NCBI GenBank assembly: GCA_937995655.1
Contig: CALKJI010000008.1
Span: forward strand, 1-47,663
DNA: 47,663 nt
From: an uncultured Pseudothermotoga sp.
GTDB taxonomy: Bacteria; Thermotogota; Thermotogae; Thermotogales; DSM-5069
Direction: 5' to 3'
The notes beneath the pieces were generated by a model. That model had not been told where the DNA came from and did not search any database. It saw nothing but the letters and a program-made list of their open reading frames with translations. The position numbers were made by a program, and so were the translations under genes. Numbering within the stretch: position 1 is the first letter of the stretch; each line of letters starts with the position of its first letter. Shown here in pieces: positions 38,919 through 46,800 of this stretch.

Positions 38919-39572
38919 ATGGCTCATATATTAGTTGTGGAAGACGAAAAAGATGTCAGTGATGTTGTGAGCAGATATCTGAAACTTGATTCACACGAAG
39001 TCAAGACAGCATCTAGCATTCAAGAAATGTACGATGAACTGGAAAAAGGTTGTGTAGATATCATAATACTTGATTTAATGCTTCCAGATGGAGACGCCAT
39101 GGACGAGCTTTCCTCGATAAGGTTTATGTGTCCTAAGACCTTTGTTATAGTTTTAACTGCACTCAGAGAAGATAGAGACAAAATACTTGGCCTTGAGATG
39201 GGCGCAGATGACTATGTGACAAAACCATTTAATCCGAGAGAACTCGTAGCAAGGGTCAGAGCGATAATTAGAAGAACAAGTATGTTTGCAGAAAGGGAAT
39301 TGGTACACAAAGATATGAAGTTACTCGTGAATGAAAGGACGTTGCTGATAGGAGACGAGCCCGTTCAACTGTCTTCGAAAGAGTTTGAAATACTTCTTTT
39401 GCTTTTTGAAAACCCTAAAAAAGTCTTCACGAGAGCTGAGATACTTGATACCGTATGGCGTGACGAAGATAGAAGCGATAGAATCGTTGATGTATACATG
39501 AGTCTGCTAAGGAAAAAATTGGGTAAAGAAAGGTTGGTGACAATCCACGGTGTTGGATACAAGTTGGGATGA
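38919..39572 (+). CDS. phoB: PhoB/OmpR-family response regulator
   Basis: A 217-residue two-domain regulator: receiver domain (acidic pocket E8-D9, phosphoacceptor D52 in ILDLMLPDGD, Lys in VTKPFNPREL) and a winged-helix DNA-binding domain (QLSSKEFEILLLLFENPKKVFTRAEILDTVW; DRIVDVYMSLLRKKLG). It lies back to back with pstS, and its stop overlaps the kinase gene, which strongly suggests that it controls the pst operon. GGAGGG precedes the ATG. The PhoB name is by context; the effector is not shown. Confidence 0.88.
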   Translation: MAHILVVEDEKDVSDVVSRYLKLDSHEVKTASSIQEMYDELEKGCVDIIILDLMLPDGDAMDELSSIRFMCPKTFVIVLTALREDRDKILGLEMGADDYVTKPFNPRELVARVRAIIRRTSMFAERELVHKDMKLLVNERTLLIGDEPVQLSSKEFEILLLLFENPKKVFTRAEILDTVWRDEDRSDRIVDVYMSLLRKKLGKERLVTIHGVGYKLG

Positions 39573-40332
39573 AATCATAGAAAAGTATAGACCATTGCTA
39601 CTCTTGAAACCAGAGCTGATACTTTTTTACCCAGATCAAGGAGAATCTTCAGCCAAAGAACAAATACTAAGTGATTCAAAAACTTTTTTCGTGAATGCAG
39701 TAACTCACGAACTTTTCACACCTATCACTGCAATGCTTGGTCTTTTGGAAGTTGCGAAAGAAGGAGAATATGTTCAGGAGACTCTTCTGAAGATAGAAAG
39801 ACATCTAAAAAGGTTGCAAAGGATTATAGAACAGTTGGTTCTGTTATCAAAATTGGAACAAAGTGAATACATCCCCCATTATCAGAGATTGAGCGTCAAC
39901 AGGTTGTTACGTGATGTCCTATTAGAATATGAAGAAAAAATGAAACAGAAGAATCTCCGTGTCGATATCAGGACCAATAAATTCATCCGAGTCGATCCGG
40001 AAGCCTTCAAAATCGTTATTAGGAATTTAGTATCAAATGCCATCAAATACTCAAAGGATGGTGGGATTGTAGAAATTCTTTCGCAAAAAGACTTTTTGAT
40101 AATTCAAGATCATGGTGTGGGTATACCACAAGAGGATCTCAAAAACATCACAGCTCGTTTCTACAGAGCGGGTAATGCAAGAAGTTATTCGGGGGCGGGT
40201 CTAGGGCTTGCGATTGTTAAACATATTCTTCGGAAACTTTCTATTTCTTGGGCAATTCATTCAATTATGGGAACTGGGACAAAAGTTTTCTTAAAAATAC
40301 ATTCAGATTCAACCTCTGCAACCGGTGAGTGA
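39550..40332 (+). CDS. Soluble histidine kinase of the phosphate system (PhoR-like)
   Basis: A 260-residue sensor kinase with a HisKA domain (phospho-His H53 in NAVTHELFTPITAML) and an HATPase domain with N box (RNLVSNAIKYS), G1 (DHGVGIP) and G2 (GAGLGLAIV). There is no transmembrane helix, PAS or HAMP domain: only about 45 residues precede the HisKA. The start is GTG, or possibly TTG three bases later; either way it overlaps the regulator gene by about 20 bases. Without its own sensor it probably takes its signal from PhoU/PstB at the membrane. That is inference from context. Confidence 0.85.
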   Translation: MLDTSWDEIIEKYRPLLLLKPELILFYPDQGESSAKEQILSDSKTFFVNAVTHELFTPITAMLGLLEVAKEGEYVQETLLKIERHLKRLQRIIEQLVLLSKLEQSEYIPHYQRLSVNRLLRDVLLEYEEKMKQKNLRVDIRTNKFIRVDPEAFKIVIRNLVSNAIKYSKDGGIVEILSQKDFLIIQDHGVGIPQEDLKNITARFYRAGNARSYSGAGLGLAIVKHILRKLSISWAIHSIMGTGTKVFLKIHSDSTSATGE

Positions 40333-40395
40333 TGGTTTTCTTCTTCATTCTTCATTTATCTTGTTTTTCCTTCCGTTTTCTTTGATCATTCTTTG

Positions 40396-40425
40396 TTGAA
40401 CTTTGCCTTGGGAAGATGCTATATT
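40396..40425 (+). promoter_or_regulatory. Sugar operon promoter
   Basis: TTGAAC (40396-40401), an 18-nt spacer and TATATT (40420-40425) predict a start near 40432, immediately before the palindrome at 40436-40462. That is the right place for repression by an operon-specific regulator. Confidence 0.55.
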
Positions 40426-40435
40426 AATTACGTGT

Positions 40436-40462
40436 GTTACATAAGTAAGTTACTTATGTAAC
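40436..40462 (+). promoter_or_regulatory. 27-bp perfect palindromic operator of the sugar operon
   Basis: GTTACATAAGTAA (40436-40448) and TTACTTATGTAAC (40450-40462) are perfect complements around a single G. It lies between the predicted transcription start and the GTG of the binding-protein gene, with the GGGAGGG ribosome site just after. The obvious candidate binder is the SorC-type regulator encoded within the operon at 43456. As RNA it could also form a hairpin, but there is no U tract. Confidence 0.75.
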
Positions 40463-40481
40463 CAAAGAGGGAGGGATCTTT

Positions 40482-41720
40482 GTGAAAAAGGTGTTCCTAT
40501 GTATTGTTTTGGTTTCGTTGGTACTACTGAGTTTTGGAAAGACTTTGACGATCTGGATTGGTGGACAGGTTGCAGAGCTTGACGAGACTTGGAATTCAAT
40601 TATTAAGGTGTTTGAGCAGAAGTATGGGATCAAGGTGGAAGTACAACTCTTTGGTTTTGATACTTACTACGACAAACTCGTAACGGCACTCCAGGCCGGT
40701 AAAGGACCAGATCTTGCTTTTGCAGACTTAGGAGGTTGGGTTCCAACCTTTGCAGAAAAAGGTTGGCTTGAGCCAATGGAAGAACAGATCAAAAAGTGGG
40801 AAGGTACTCCGCAGATTTGGCCCAACCTATGGCCAACGGTAACTTACAAAGGTGTCAGATATGGTCTTCCTTGGTACACCGATTGCAGACTCCTACTCTA
40901 CAACAAGACAATGTTTGAGCAAGCTGGTCTTGACCCAAACAATCCACCAAAAACTTGGGACGAACTTGTAGCTGCGGCTCAGAAGATCACCGATACAAAG
41001 AACAGAATCTATGGTTATGGCGTCAGCGGTACAAAAACGGAGCACACTACCCTTGGGTACATGATGTTCTTGTATGCGGCAGGTGGGAAACTTTTGACAG
41101 ATGATTATTCAAGGGCAGCTTTTAACACGCCTGAAGGACTGAAAGCTTTGAAATTCTACACCGATTTAGCCAAGAGATATGGTGTCAGTCCAAATGCTGT
41201 TCAGTATCATGAAGACGATTACAGAAACATGATGGCACAGAATCGTGTAGCAATGTCAATTGGAGGCCCATGGTCATTCCCATTGATCGAGGCAGCAAAT
41301 CCAAATATAGTTGGAAAGTACTCTGTGGCACTTCATCCTTATGATTCACAACCAGCCAGTGTTTTGGGCGGATGGGCGCTCGTCATACCAAAAACAAGTC
41401 CAAACAAAGAAGATGCATGGAAACTTGCTGAATATCTAACTAGCTTTGATGTATGGATGAAATGGGTTGAAGAAAAGGGAGGGCCAATGCCGACAAGAAT
41501 GGATGTTTGTACAAAGTCCAAACTTGCAAATGATCCAAAGTGGCAGGTGATCTTCAAGACATTTCCATACGCGGTTGCAAGGCCACCCATTCCTCAGTAT
41601 CCTCAGATATCTGAACAGATTCAAATCATGGTGCAAAAAGTTTTGTTGAACGAATTGACACCTGAAGAGGCAATTAAAGTTGCAGCAGAAAATGTCAACA
41701 AAATACTCGGAGCAAAGTAA
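40482..41720 (+). CDS. Sugar ABC transporter substrate-binding protein (MalE-like)
   Basis: A 412-residue family-1 extracellular binding protein. It has a signal peptide (MKKVFLCIVLVSLVLLSFG, cleavage likely before KTLT), TLTIWIGGQVAELDETWNSI, the family hallmark GKGPDLAFADLGGW, YGLPWYTDCRLLLYNKTMFEQAGLDP and GGPWSFPLIEAANP. Several Trp and Tyr residues would line the sugar site. No lipobox is seen. The start is GTG, 9 bases after GGGAGGG. It leads the operon and is followed by a stable hairpin (41731-41749). The ligand is unknown. Confidence 0.9.
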   Translation: MKKVFLCIVLVSLVLLSFGKTLTIWIGGQVAELDETWNSIIKVFEQKYGIKVEVQLFGFDTYYDKLVTALQAGKGPDLAFADLGGWVPTFAEKGWLEPMEEQIKKWEGTPQIWPNLWPTVTYKGVRYGLPWYTDCRLLLYNKTMFEQAGLDPNNPPKTWDELVAAAQKITDTKNRIYGYGVSGTKTEHTTLGYMMFLYAAGGKLLTDDYSRAAFNTPEGLKALKFYTDLAKRYGVSPNAVQYHEDDYRNMMAQNRVAMSIGGPWSFPLIEAANPNIVGKYSVALHPYDSQPASVLGGWALVIPKTSPNKEDAWKLAEYLTSFDVWMKWVEEKGGPMPTRMDVCTKSKLANDPKWQVIFKTFPYAVARPPIPQYPQISEQIQIMVQKVLLNELTPEEAIKVAAENVNKILGAK

Positions 41721-41730
41721 ACTATATTTA

Positions 41731-41749
41731 GGGCGGGCTCAGCCCGCCC
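41731..41749 (+). other. Stable hairpin after the binding-protein gene
   Basis: GGGCGGGCT (41731-41739) and AGCCCGCCC (41741-41749) pair perfectly. Because it is followed by ATAATCGG and not by T's, it is more likely an mRNA-stabilising or processing element than a terminator. It would favour the binding protein over the permeases. Confidence 0.7.
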
Positions 41750-41768
41750 ATAATCGGGAGTGAACGAG

Positions 41769-42623
41769 TTGAGGGAGCAAAAGATAGCATTAAGAATGGT
41801 CATGCCATATGTCTTGATTATAATTGCTTTCGTTGTTCTGTTATTGATCTCTAACATTGTTATGAGCTTCTCAACAACCGATGGCAACTTCACTTTTCAA
41901 AATTACAAAGCTATCTTTACAGACAATGTATTCTACAAATCTGTTTTCAACACTTGCATCTGGGTTTTGGGAAGTGTGGCTGGGCAGATATTGCTTGGTC
42001 TTGCTGTAGCCCTTTTGTTGACACAAATTAAGCGTGGACAAGTTTTCTTTAGAAGCATAATATTGATATTACCTTGGGCAACACTTGACATCGTTGCTGG
42101 TGTCATGTGGAAATGGATGTATAACGATATGTACGGTGTGTTGAATGACATTCTTGTCAAAATTGGGCTTGCAAAGGATTACATACCTTGGTTGGCGACT
42201 CCAAAGATGGCGATGATTGCTGTGATAGTTGCAAATATATGGAAGGGTTTTTGTTTATCTGGGATGTTTTTCATTGCTGGAATTCAAACGATACCGCGGG
42301 AGCTTTATGAAGCCGCTGAGATAGACGGTGCGAATGCTTACGGACGTTTTTGGAATGTGACTATACCTCAACTCAAACCTGTGTTGATGACGACTTTAAT
42401 GTTCACAATTATATGGACAATAAATTATTTCCCCCTCATCTATGTGATGACCGGTGGAGGACCAAACTATGGGACTGAAACGATAGTGACATATATTTAT
42501 AGGTTAAGCCTTAGATTCTTGGAATACAATAAGGCAGCCGCACTTTCAAATATTCTTTTTATAATTGTTTTTACCATCGCTTATCTATTTACAAAGAAGA
42601 TGGCAAGGGAAGTGGCAGCATGA
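41769..42623 (+). CDS. Sugar ABC transporter permease (MalF-like)
   Basis: A permease of 284 residues from the TTG at 41769, which is eight bases after GGGAG; a GTG at 41760 overlaps that site. It has six hydrophobic helices and the EAA coupling loop IPRELYEAAEIDGANAYGRFWNVTIPQLKPVL, standard for MalF-type subunits. It lacks the large periplasmic domain of enterobacterial MalF. It overlaps the next permease by four bases. Confidence 0.9.
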   Translation: MREQKIALRMVMPYVLIIIAFVVLLLISNIVMSFSTTDGNFTFQNYKAIFTDNVFYKSVFNTCIWVLGSVAGQILLGLAVALLLTQIKRGQVFFRSIILILPWATLDIVAGVMWKWMYNDMYGVLNDILVKIGLAKDYIPWLATPKMAMIAVIVANIWKGFCLSGMFFIAGIQTIPRELYEAAEIDGANAYGRFWNVTIPQLKPVLMTTLMFTIIWTINYFPLIYVMTGGGPNYGTETIVTYIYRLSLRFLEYNKAAALSNILFIIVFTIAYLFTKKMAREVAA

Positions 42624-43459
42624 TGAAGAGGAGTACAAAGAAGAGAATGATGAGAGTAGTATCATATATTTTATTGACCTTCATCGCCATTGTAATTGTC
42701 TTTCCCTTCCTCTGGCTTGTTTTGACTTCCTTTAAAACTTATCAGCAGATATACAGCTATCCTATAATATACTTGCCAAAGAGCTGGACCATTGAACACT
42801 ATCAGAAAATAGCGAGTCTTGATTTCAAAAGATATTTTCTAAACAGTGTAATAGTTGGTGTTGGGACTATGTTGTTTTCGTTGGTCGTTGGAATTTTTCC
42901 AGCATATGCTTTTTCACGTTATTCCTTTAGATTTAAAAGTGAACTCTTGGTCAGTGTTTTGATCTTTCAAATGTTTCCTATGGTGGTTTTCTTGGTACCT
43001 ATCTTTAAATTCCTGGATTGGATAAAATTACTTGATACGCACATCGGTTTGATCTTGGCTTACTTACCTTTTACGACACCTATAACGATAGTTTTCCTGA
43101 GGAGCTTTTTTCTATCTGTACCAAAATCACTTGAAGAAGCGGCACTGATAGACGGTTGTAACAGAACAAGAGCATTCTTGAGAGTGATCTTTCCCGTCAC
43201 CTTGCCTGGTATAGCCGCGGTGGGAGTTTACGCATTCTTATTCACCTGGAGTGAATTACTCTATTCAATGTCGTTGTTGACAAGCAAAAGGTTACAGACG
43301 ATACCAACCTTTCTTTCTGTCTTTGTGGGGCAGTATCAAACTCGTTGGGGTCCATTGTTTGCAGGATCGGTCTTTGCCACGTTGCCTCCATTGATAGTTT
43401 TCATATTGCTTCAAAGATATTTCATTTCTGGCTTAGTGAGCGGGGCGGTGAAAGAATGA
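42620..43459 (+). CDS. Sugar ABC transporter permease (MalG-like)
   Basis: A 279-residue permease with six helices, N-terminal RVVSYILLTFIAIVIVFPFLWLVLTSFK and the EAA loop VPKSLEEAALIDGCNRTRAFLRVIFPVTLPGI, typical of MalG. Its stop overlaps the regulator's ATG (ATGA). No ATPase gene accompanies the two permeases anywhere in the window, so the transporter probably uses a shared MsmX/MalK-type ATPase encoded elsewhere. Confidence 0.9.
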   Translation: MMKRSTKKRMMRVVSYILLTFIAIVIVFPFLWLVLTSFKTYQQIYSYPIIYLPKSWTIEHYQKIASLDFKRYFLNSVIVGVGTMLFSLVVGIFPAYAFSRYSFRFKSELLVSVLIFQMFPMVVFLVPIFKFLDWIKLLDTHIGLILAYLPFTTPITIVFLRSFFLSVPKSLEEAALIDGCNRTRAFLRVIFPVTLPGIAAVGVYAFLFTWSELLYSMSLLTSKRLQTIPTFLSVFVGQYQTRWGPLFAGSVFATLPPLIVFILLQRYFISGLVSGAVKE

Positions 43460-44424
43460 CAATTAGTGATGACCTGCTTTTTGAAGTAGCATACGATTAC
43501 TACGTTAAGAACATCTTACAAAAAGACATCGCAAAGAAACTTGGTGTCTCAAGAGTTCAGGTGAGCAAATATCTCAAGATGGCTATTGAAAGAAAGATTG
43601 TACGTATTGAAGTAGTGCCACCGAAGATTCCACAAAAACTGGAATCACAGTACAGTTTATTTTTCAACCAGAGGTTCGGTTTGAAAAAACTACTGCTCAC
43701 AACTGGGCATACAAATAATCAATTACTATTGCAGTCCCTTGCAAGAAAAACTTGGGAGTTTTTGTCTGACTTACCTAATGAATCTATGAACATTGGTATA
43801 GGTTGGGGTACAACGATGTTCACATTGGCAACCTATGACTTTAGGGTCGAAAAATTCAAATGGAATGTATTACCACTCTCTGGTGGGACCTTCAAACTAT
43901 CGGACAAGCATTTTGATTCAAATTTTATAGCTCAGAATTTTGCAGAAAGGTCAGGTGCAAAAGCAATTGGCGTCTATTTTCCTTTTCTTATGGACAATCA
44001 TGAACAAAAGAAACAACTTCAAGAGACAGAGGAATTCAAATACTTAAACTCCCTTTGGAGCAATTTGGATATCGTGATATGTAGTGTAGGGTATTCTATT
44101 TCTCGCTCGCCGCTGTTCCGACAAAATGTTTTCGATGGTTCAATTTTGGATAAACTTGAAAAACTCGGTATAGTTGGTGATATTCTCACTCATTATTTTG
44201 ATATCAATGGCAAAATTTACGACCTTGATTTTATGCAGAAAGTCAACAATATAACGATGGAACAGTACATGAAGGCTAAAACAAAGATTGTCGTGGCAGG
44301 CGGGTTTCATAAAATTGAAAGTATAGTTGGTCTTCTGAGAGGTAATCTCACTGACATACTGATAACGGATGAAAACACTGCGAGAAATGTCATTGAATAC
44401 ATTTCTGAGAAGAACTGGAGGTAG
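43456..44424 (+). CDS. SorC-family sugar-responsive transcriptional regulator
   Basis: A 322-residue regulator with an N-terminal helix-turn-helix (YYVKNILQKDIAKKLGVSRVQVSKYLKMAIERKIV) and a C-terminal SorC sugar-phosphate-binding domain: NIGIGWGTTMFTLA, LPLSGGTF, GIVGDILTHYFDINGKIYD and VVAGGFHKIESIVGLLRG followed by ILITDENTARN. Such proteins usually sense a phosphorylated sugar intermediate. ATG 43456 follows GGTGAAAG and overlaps the permease stop. Autoregulation through the palindrome at 40436-40462 is the natural hypothesis. Confidence 0.9.
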   Translation: MTISDDLLFEVAYDYYVKNILQKDIAKKLGVSRVQVSKYLKMAIERKIVRIEVVPPKIPQKLESQYSLFFNQRFGLKKLLLTTGHTNNQLLLQSLARKTWEFLSDLPNESMNIGIGWGTTMFTLATYDFRVEKFKWNVLPLSGGTFKLSDKHFDSNFIAQNFAERSGAKAIGVYFPFLMDNHEQKKQLQETEEFKYLNSLWSNLDIVICSVGYSISRSPLFRQNVFDGSILDKLEKLGIVGDILTHYFDINGKIYDLDFMQKVNNITMEQYMKAKTKIVVAGGFHKIESIVGLLRGNLTDILITDENTARNVIEYISEKNWR

Positions 44425-44432
44425 TGTTAGCC

Positions 44433-45368
44433 TTGAGCATTCAGATACTCAATCTAAATCCTTGTTATGATCACTGGGTGATCCTTTCAAACCCACCGAG
44501 GACTCCGAATGTACTCAGAGGAGATCACGTTGTGAAACTGGTTGACGGCAAAGGATTGAACATTGCGAGAGTTTTAAACATGCTTGGGTTCAAGGACTAT
44601 AACTGCATAAACATCCTTGGAGGTGATGTGGGAAAGATCATACATGCAAAATGTAAAGAGGATAATATAAAGACCCTAGATTTTTGGATCAAAGATGAAA
44701 ACAGGATAAACACAGCGATCGTTTATGAGTATGAAAAAAGAATGCTCATGGTCAATGAACCAGGACCAATCATGCAGAGGGATGAGATAGATAATTTTCT
44801 TGATTTCTTTTCTCTTGCTTTGAAGCGAAATGGCACACTGGTCATCGCTGGAAGTGCACCAAGAGGTTTTGGAACAAAGGACATGGTGAAAATTGCAGAA
44901 CTCGCCAGGAAAAATTCCTGTAGATTGATGATAGACATATCTGGAGAATGGTTGAAAGAATTGGTAAACTTTGGACCTGAAATGGTTAAGGTGAATGCCG
45001 ATGAATTGAGAATAGCATTGAATCTTCAACAGATAGACTTGGCAGATCTTTATCAAATAAAGAAACACTACAACATACAAGTTTTGTGTGTAACTTACGG
45101 CAAGGATGGTTCCATAACATTTGTAAATGACAGAATCATTCGTGTAAAGCCAAAGGTTATTCACTCAGATTATTCTGTGGGTTGTGGAGATTCTTTCTTT
45201 GCAGGTTATCTGTATTACGAAGCTTTGAACAAATCTATTGAAGAACGGCTGGTCTTTGCAACGGCATGTGGTACAGCGAATACTTTAAAATATGGTGCAG
45301 CAATTTTTGATTTACAGGATTTGGAAAGTCAGCTTTCAAATGTAGATTTGGTGGAGGAAAGAATATGA
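44433..45368 (+). CDS. PfkB-family phosphosugar kinase (1-phosphofructokinase / tagatose-6-phosphate kinase type)
   Basis: A kinase of about 311 residues in the FruK/LacC branch of the PfkB family: opening IQILNLNPCYDHWV, GKGLNIARVLNMLG (the GKGxN block), GSAPRGFG and the C-terminal anion-hole/catalytic motif SVGCGDSFFAGY with its catalytic Asp. This branch phosphorylates fructose-1-phosphate or tagatose-6-phosphate to the bisphosphate. The start is unsure: TTG 44433 gives the family-like N-terminus, and GTG 44424 lies very close to the GGAGG. It sits between the regulator and the FGGY kinase, with an aldolase downstream, so it probably performs the second phosphorylation. Confidence 0.88.
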   Translation: MSIQILNLNPCYDHWVILSNPPRTPNVLRGDHVVKLVDGKGLNIARVLNMLGFKDYNCINILGGDVGKIIHAKCKEDNIKTLDFWIKDENRINTAIVYEYEKRMLMVNEPGPIMQRDEIDNFLDFFSLALKRNGTLVIAGSAPRGFGTKDMVKIAELARKNSCRLMIDISGEWLKELVNFGPEMVKVNADELRIALNLQQIDLADLYQIKKHYNIQVLCVTYGKDGSITFVNDRIIRVKPKVIHSDYSVGCGDSFFAGYLYYEALNKSIEERLVFATACGTANTLKYGAAIFDLQDLESQLSNVDLVEERI

Positions 45369-46789
45369 AGGTGTACATTGGTATAGACCTTGGGACTACG
45401 AACACGAAGGTTATGGTCGTAAGCAAGAGTGGCATAGAAAAGGTTGTGAAAATCAAGACACCAAGGAAGACACTCAACAATGTGGAATACTTTGATCTTG
45501 ACAAACTTGATCGCAATCTTGAGAAAATTCTTGCTCAGCTCAAAAAAATTTATCGCATATCTGGCTTGAGCTGTACAAGCTTTGGAGAGTCGGTGGTGCC
45601 GGTTGCAAAAGGTAAAAAATTACACGATCCCATAGTTTGGTATGACACATGTACAAAAAAGACGCAGAAAAAGTATGAAAAAATAGTTGCCCAGTTGGCT
45701 CCCTATGAAATCTCTGGCTCAAGAGATATATATTATTTTTCTCTGTACAAAATACTGTATATGTATGAAAACAATATTGTCAGACCTGAACAAGTAGAAC
45801 AATGGCTACCGGTTTCTTCCTACGTCTTGTACAAGTTGACTAAAAAAGGTGTCTGGGATATGACTCAAGCATGTCGAAGCCATATGGTTGATGTGCACAA
45901 TAGGTCTTGGAACAAGAATTTGATCGATCATTTCAAAATATCACAAGATCAACTGGGAGAACTCAGTTACACGGGCAGCTTTGTTGGTTATTATGGGGAA
46001 ATACCTGTATTTCTAGCGGGTCACGATCATCTGACTGGAACCTTTGGTCTGGTTTCACTGTATGCAAATGAGTTGATATACGATTCTATGGGGACAGCTT
46101 CTTTGATAACAGCCATAACCCATGAAAAGGATAGAAACTTGCACATGAAAGAACCATTCATGAAAAACGGAGGGCTCATAGGTATAGGCTTTAAAGATAA
46201 ACAGTACTACCTGGCCTCTGGTGTTAGGTACCATGGAAAGTTGATTGAGTTAGTTCTTAGGACATTCAACATGACAGTCTCTTCTAAAAAGTTCAGAAAG
46301 ATGAATGAAAAAATAAAACAGATGCCTCAGAAAGTGAATTTTTATATCTACAGCAACGGGGATAACTTGGTCGGTGAGAGTTGTCAAGGCATCAACTTTC
46401 TTGAAATTCCTCCTGATTGTACTCAAGAAGAGATCCTCCAAGCTGTATATCATTATCTTTCTTACACAAGTAGAGTGACCATAGAAAATCTCAACAGGTA
46501 CGTTGGTGATCTTCCCGTTGTTGTCGGCGGGGCTTTGATCAGCAATGATGTCTTTATGAATTATAAAGCCTCTATGTTGTGTAAAGACCTTTATTATCTG
46601 AACACTTCTGAATTGACTGCCCTTGGAGCAGCAATATCAGCAATCAAGGGTTCCCAAGATGAAGAGGTTTTTGAGTCCTTGAAGACAAAAATGGTTTTTC
46701 AAAGGATCGTTCCTAACTATGAGCTGTGTAAAGAAATGAATCGTCTCTACCAAAGAATGAGTGAGGGTTACAATAGGCTCTTGAGATAA
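45365..46789 (+). CDS. FGGY-family carbohydrate kinase
   Basis: A 474-residue kinase in the xylulokinase/glycerol kinase superfamily. It has phosphate motif 1 (GIDLGTTNTKVMVV), the catalytic Asp region AGHDHLTGTFGLV, phosphate motif 2 (DSMGTASLITA) and the adenosine-binding segment PVVVGGALISNDVFMN. The catalytic region reads GHDH, not the GGGD/GAGD seen in xylulokinases, so the substrate is probably not xylulose. Its ATG overlaps the preceding kinase by four bases. It likely performs the first phosphorylation of the imported sugar. The substrate cannot be read from the sequence; a ketohexose such as tagatose is a candidate. Confidence 0.87.
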   Translation: MKVYIGIDLGTTNTKVMVVSKSGIEKVVKIKTPRKTLNNVEYFDLDKLDRNLEKILAQLKKIYRISGLSCTSFGESVVPVAKGKKLHDPIVWYDTCTKKTQKKYEKIVAQLAPYEISGSRDIYYFSLYKILYMYENNIVRPEQVEQWLPVSSYVLYKLTKKGVWDMTQACRSHMVDVHNRSWNKNLIDHFKISQDQLGELSYTGSFVGYYGEIPVFLAGHDHLTGTFGLVSLYANELIYDSMGTASLITAITHEKDRNLHMKEPFMKNGGLIGIGFKDKQYYLASGVRYHGKLIELVLRTFNMTVSSKKFRKMNEKIKQMPQKVNFYIYSNGDNLVGESCQGINFLEIPPDCTQEEILQAVYHYLSYTSRVTIENLNRYVGDLPVVVGGALISNDVFMNYKASMLCKDLYYLNTSELTALGAAISAIKGSQDEEVFESLKTKMVFQRIVPNYELCKEMNRLYQRMSEGYNRLLR

Positions 46790-46800
46790 GGAGGATGAAG

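Noticed and set aside
44676-45164. 162-codon minus-strand frame
   Set aside because: Shadow of the PfkB kinase gene, which has clear family motifs, good overlaps and correct orientation.
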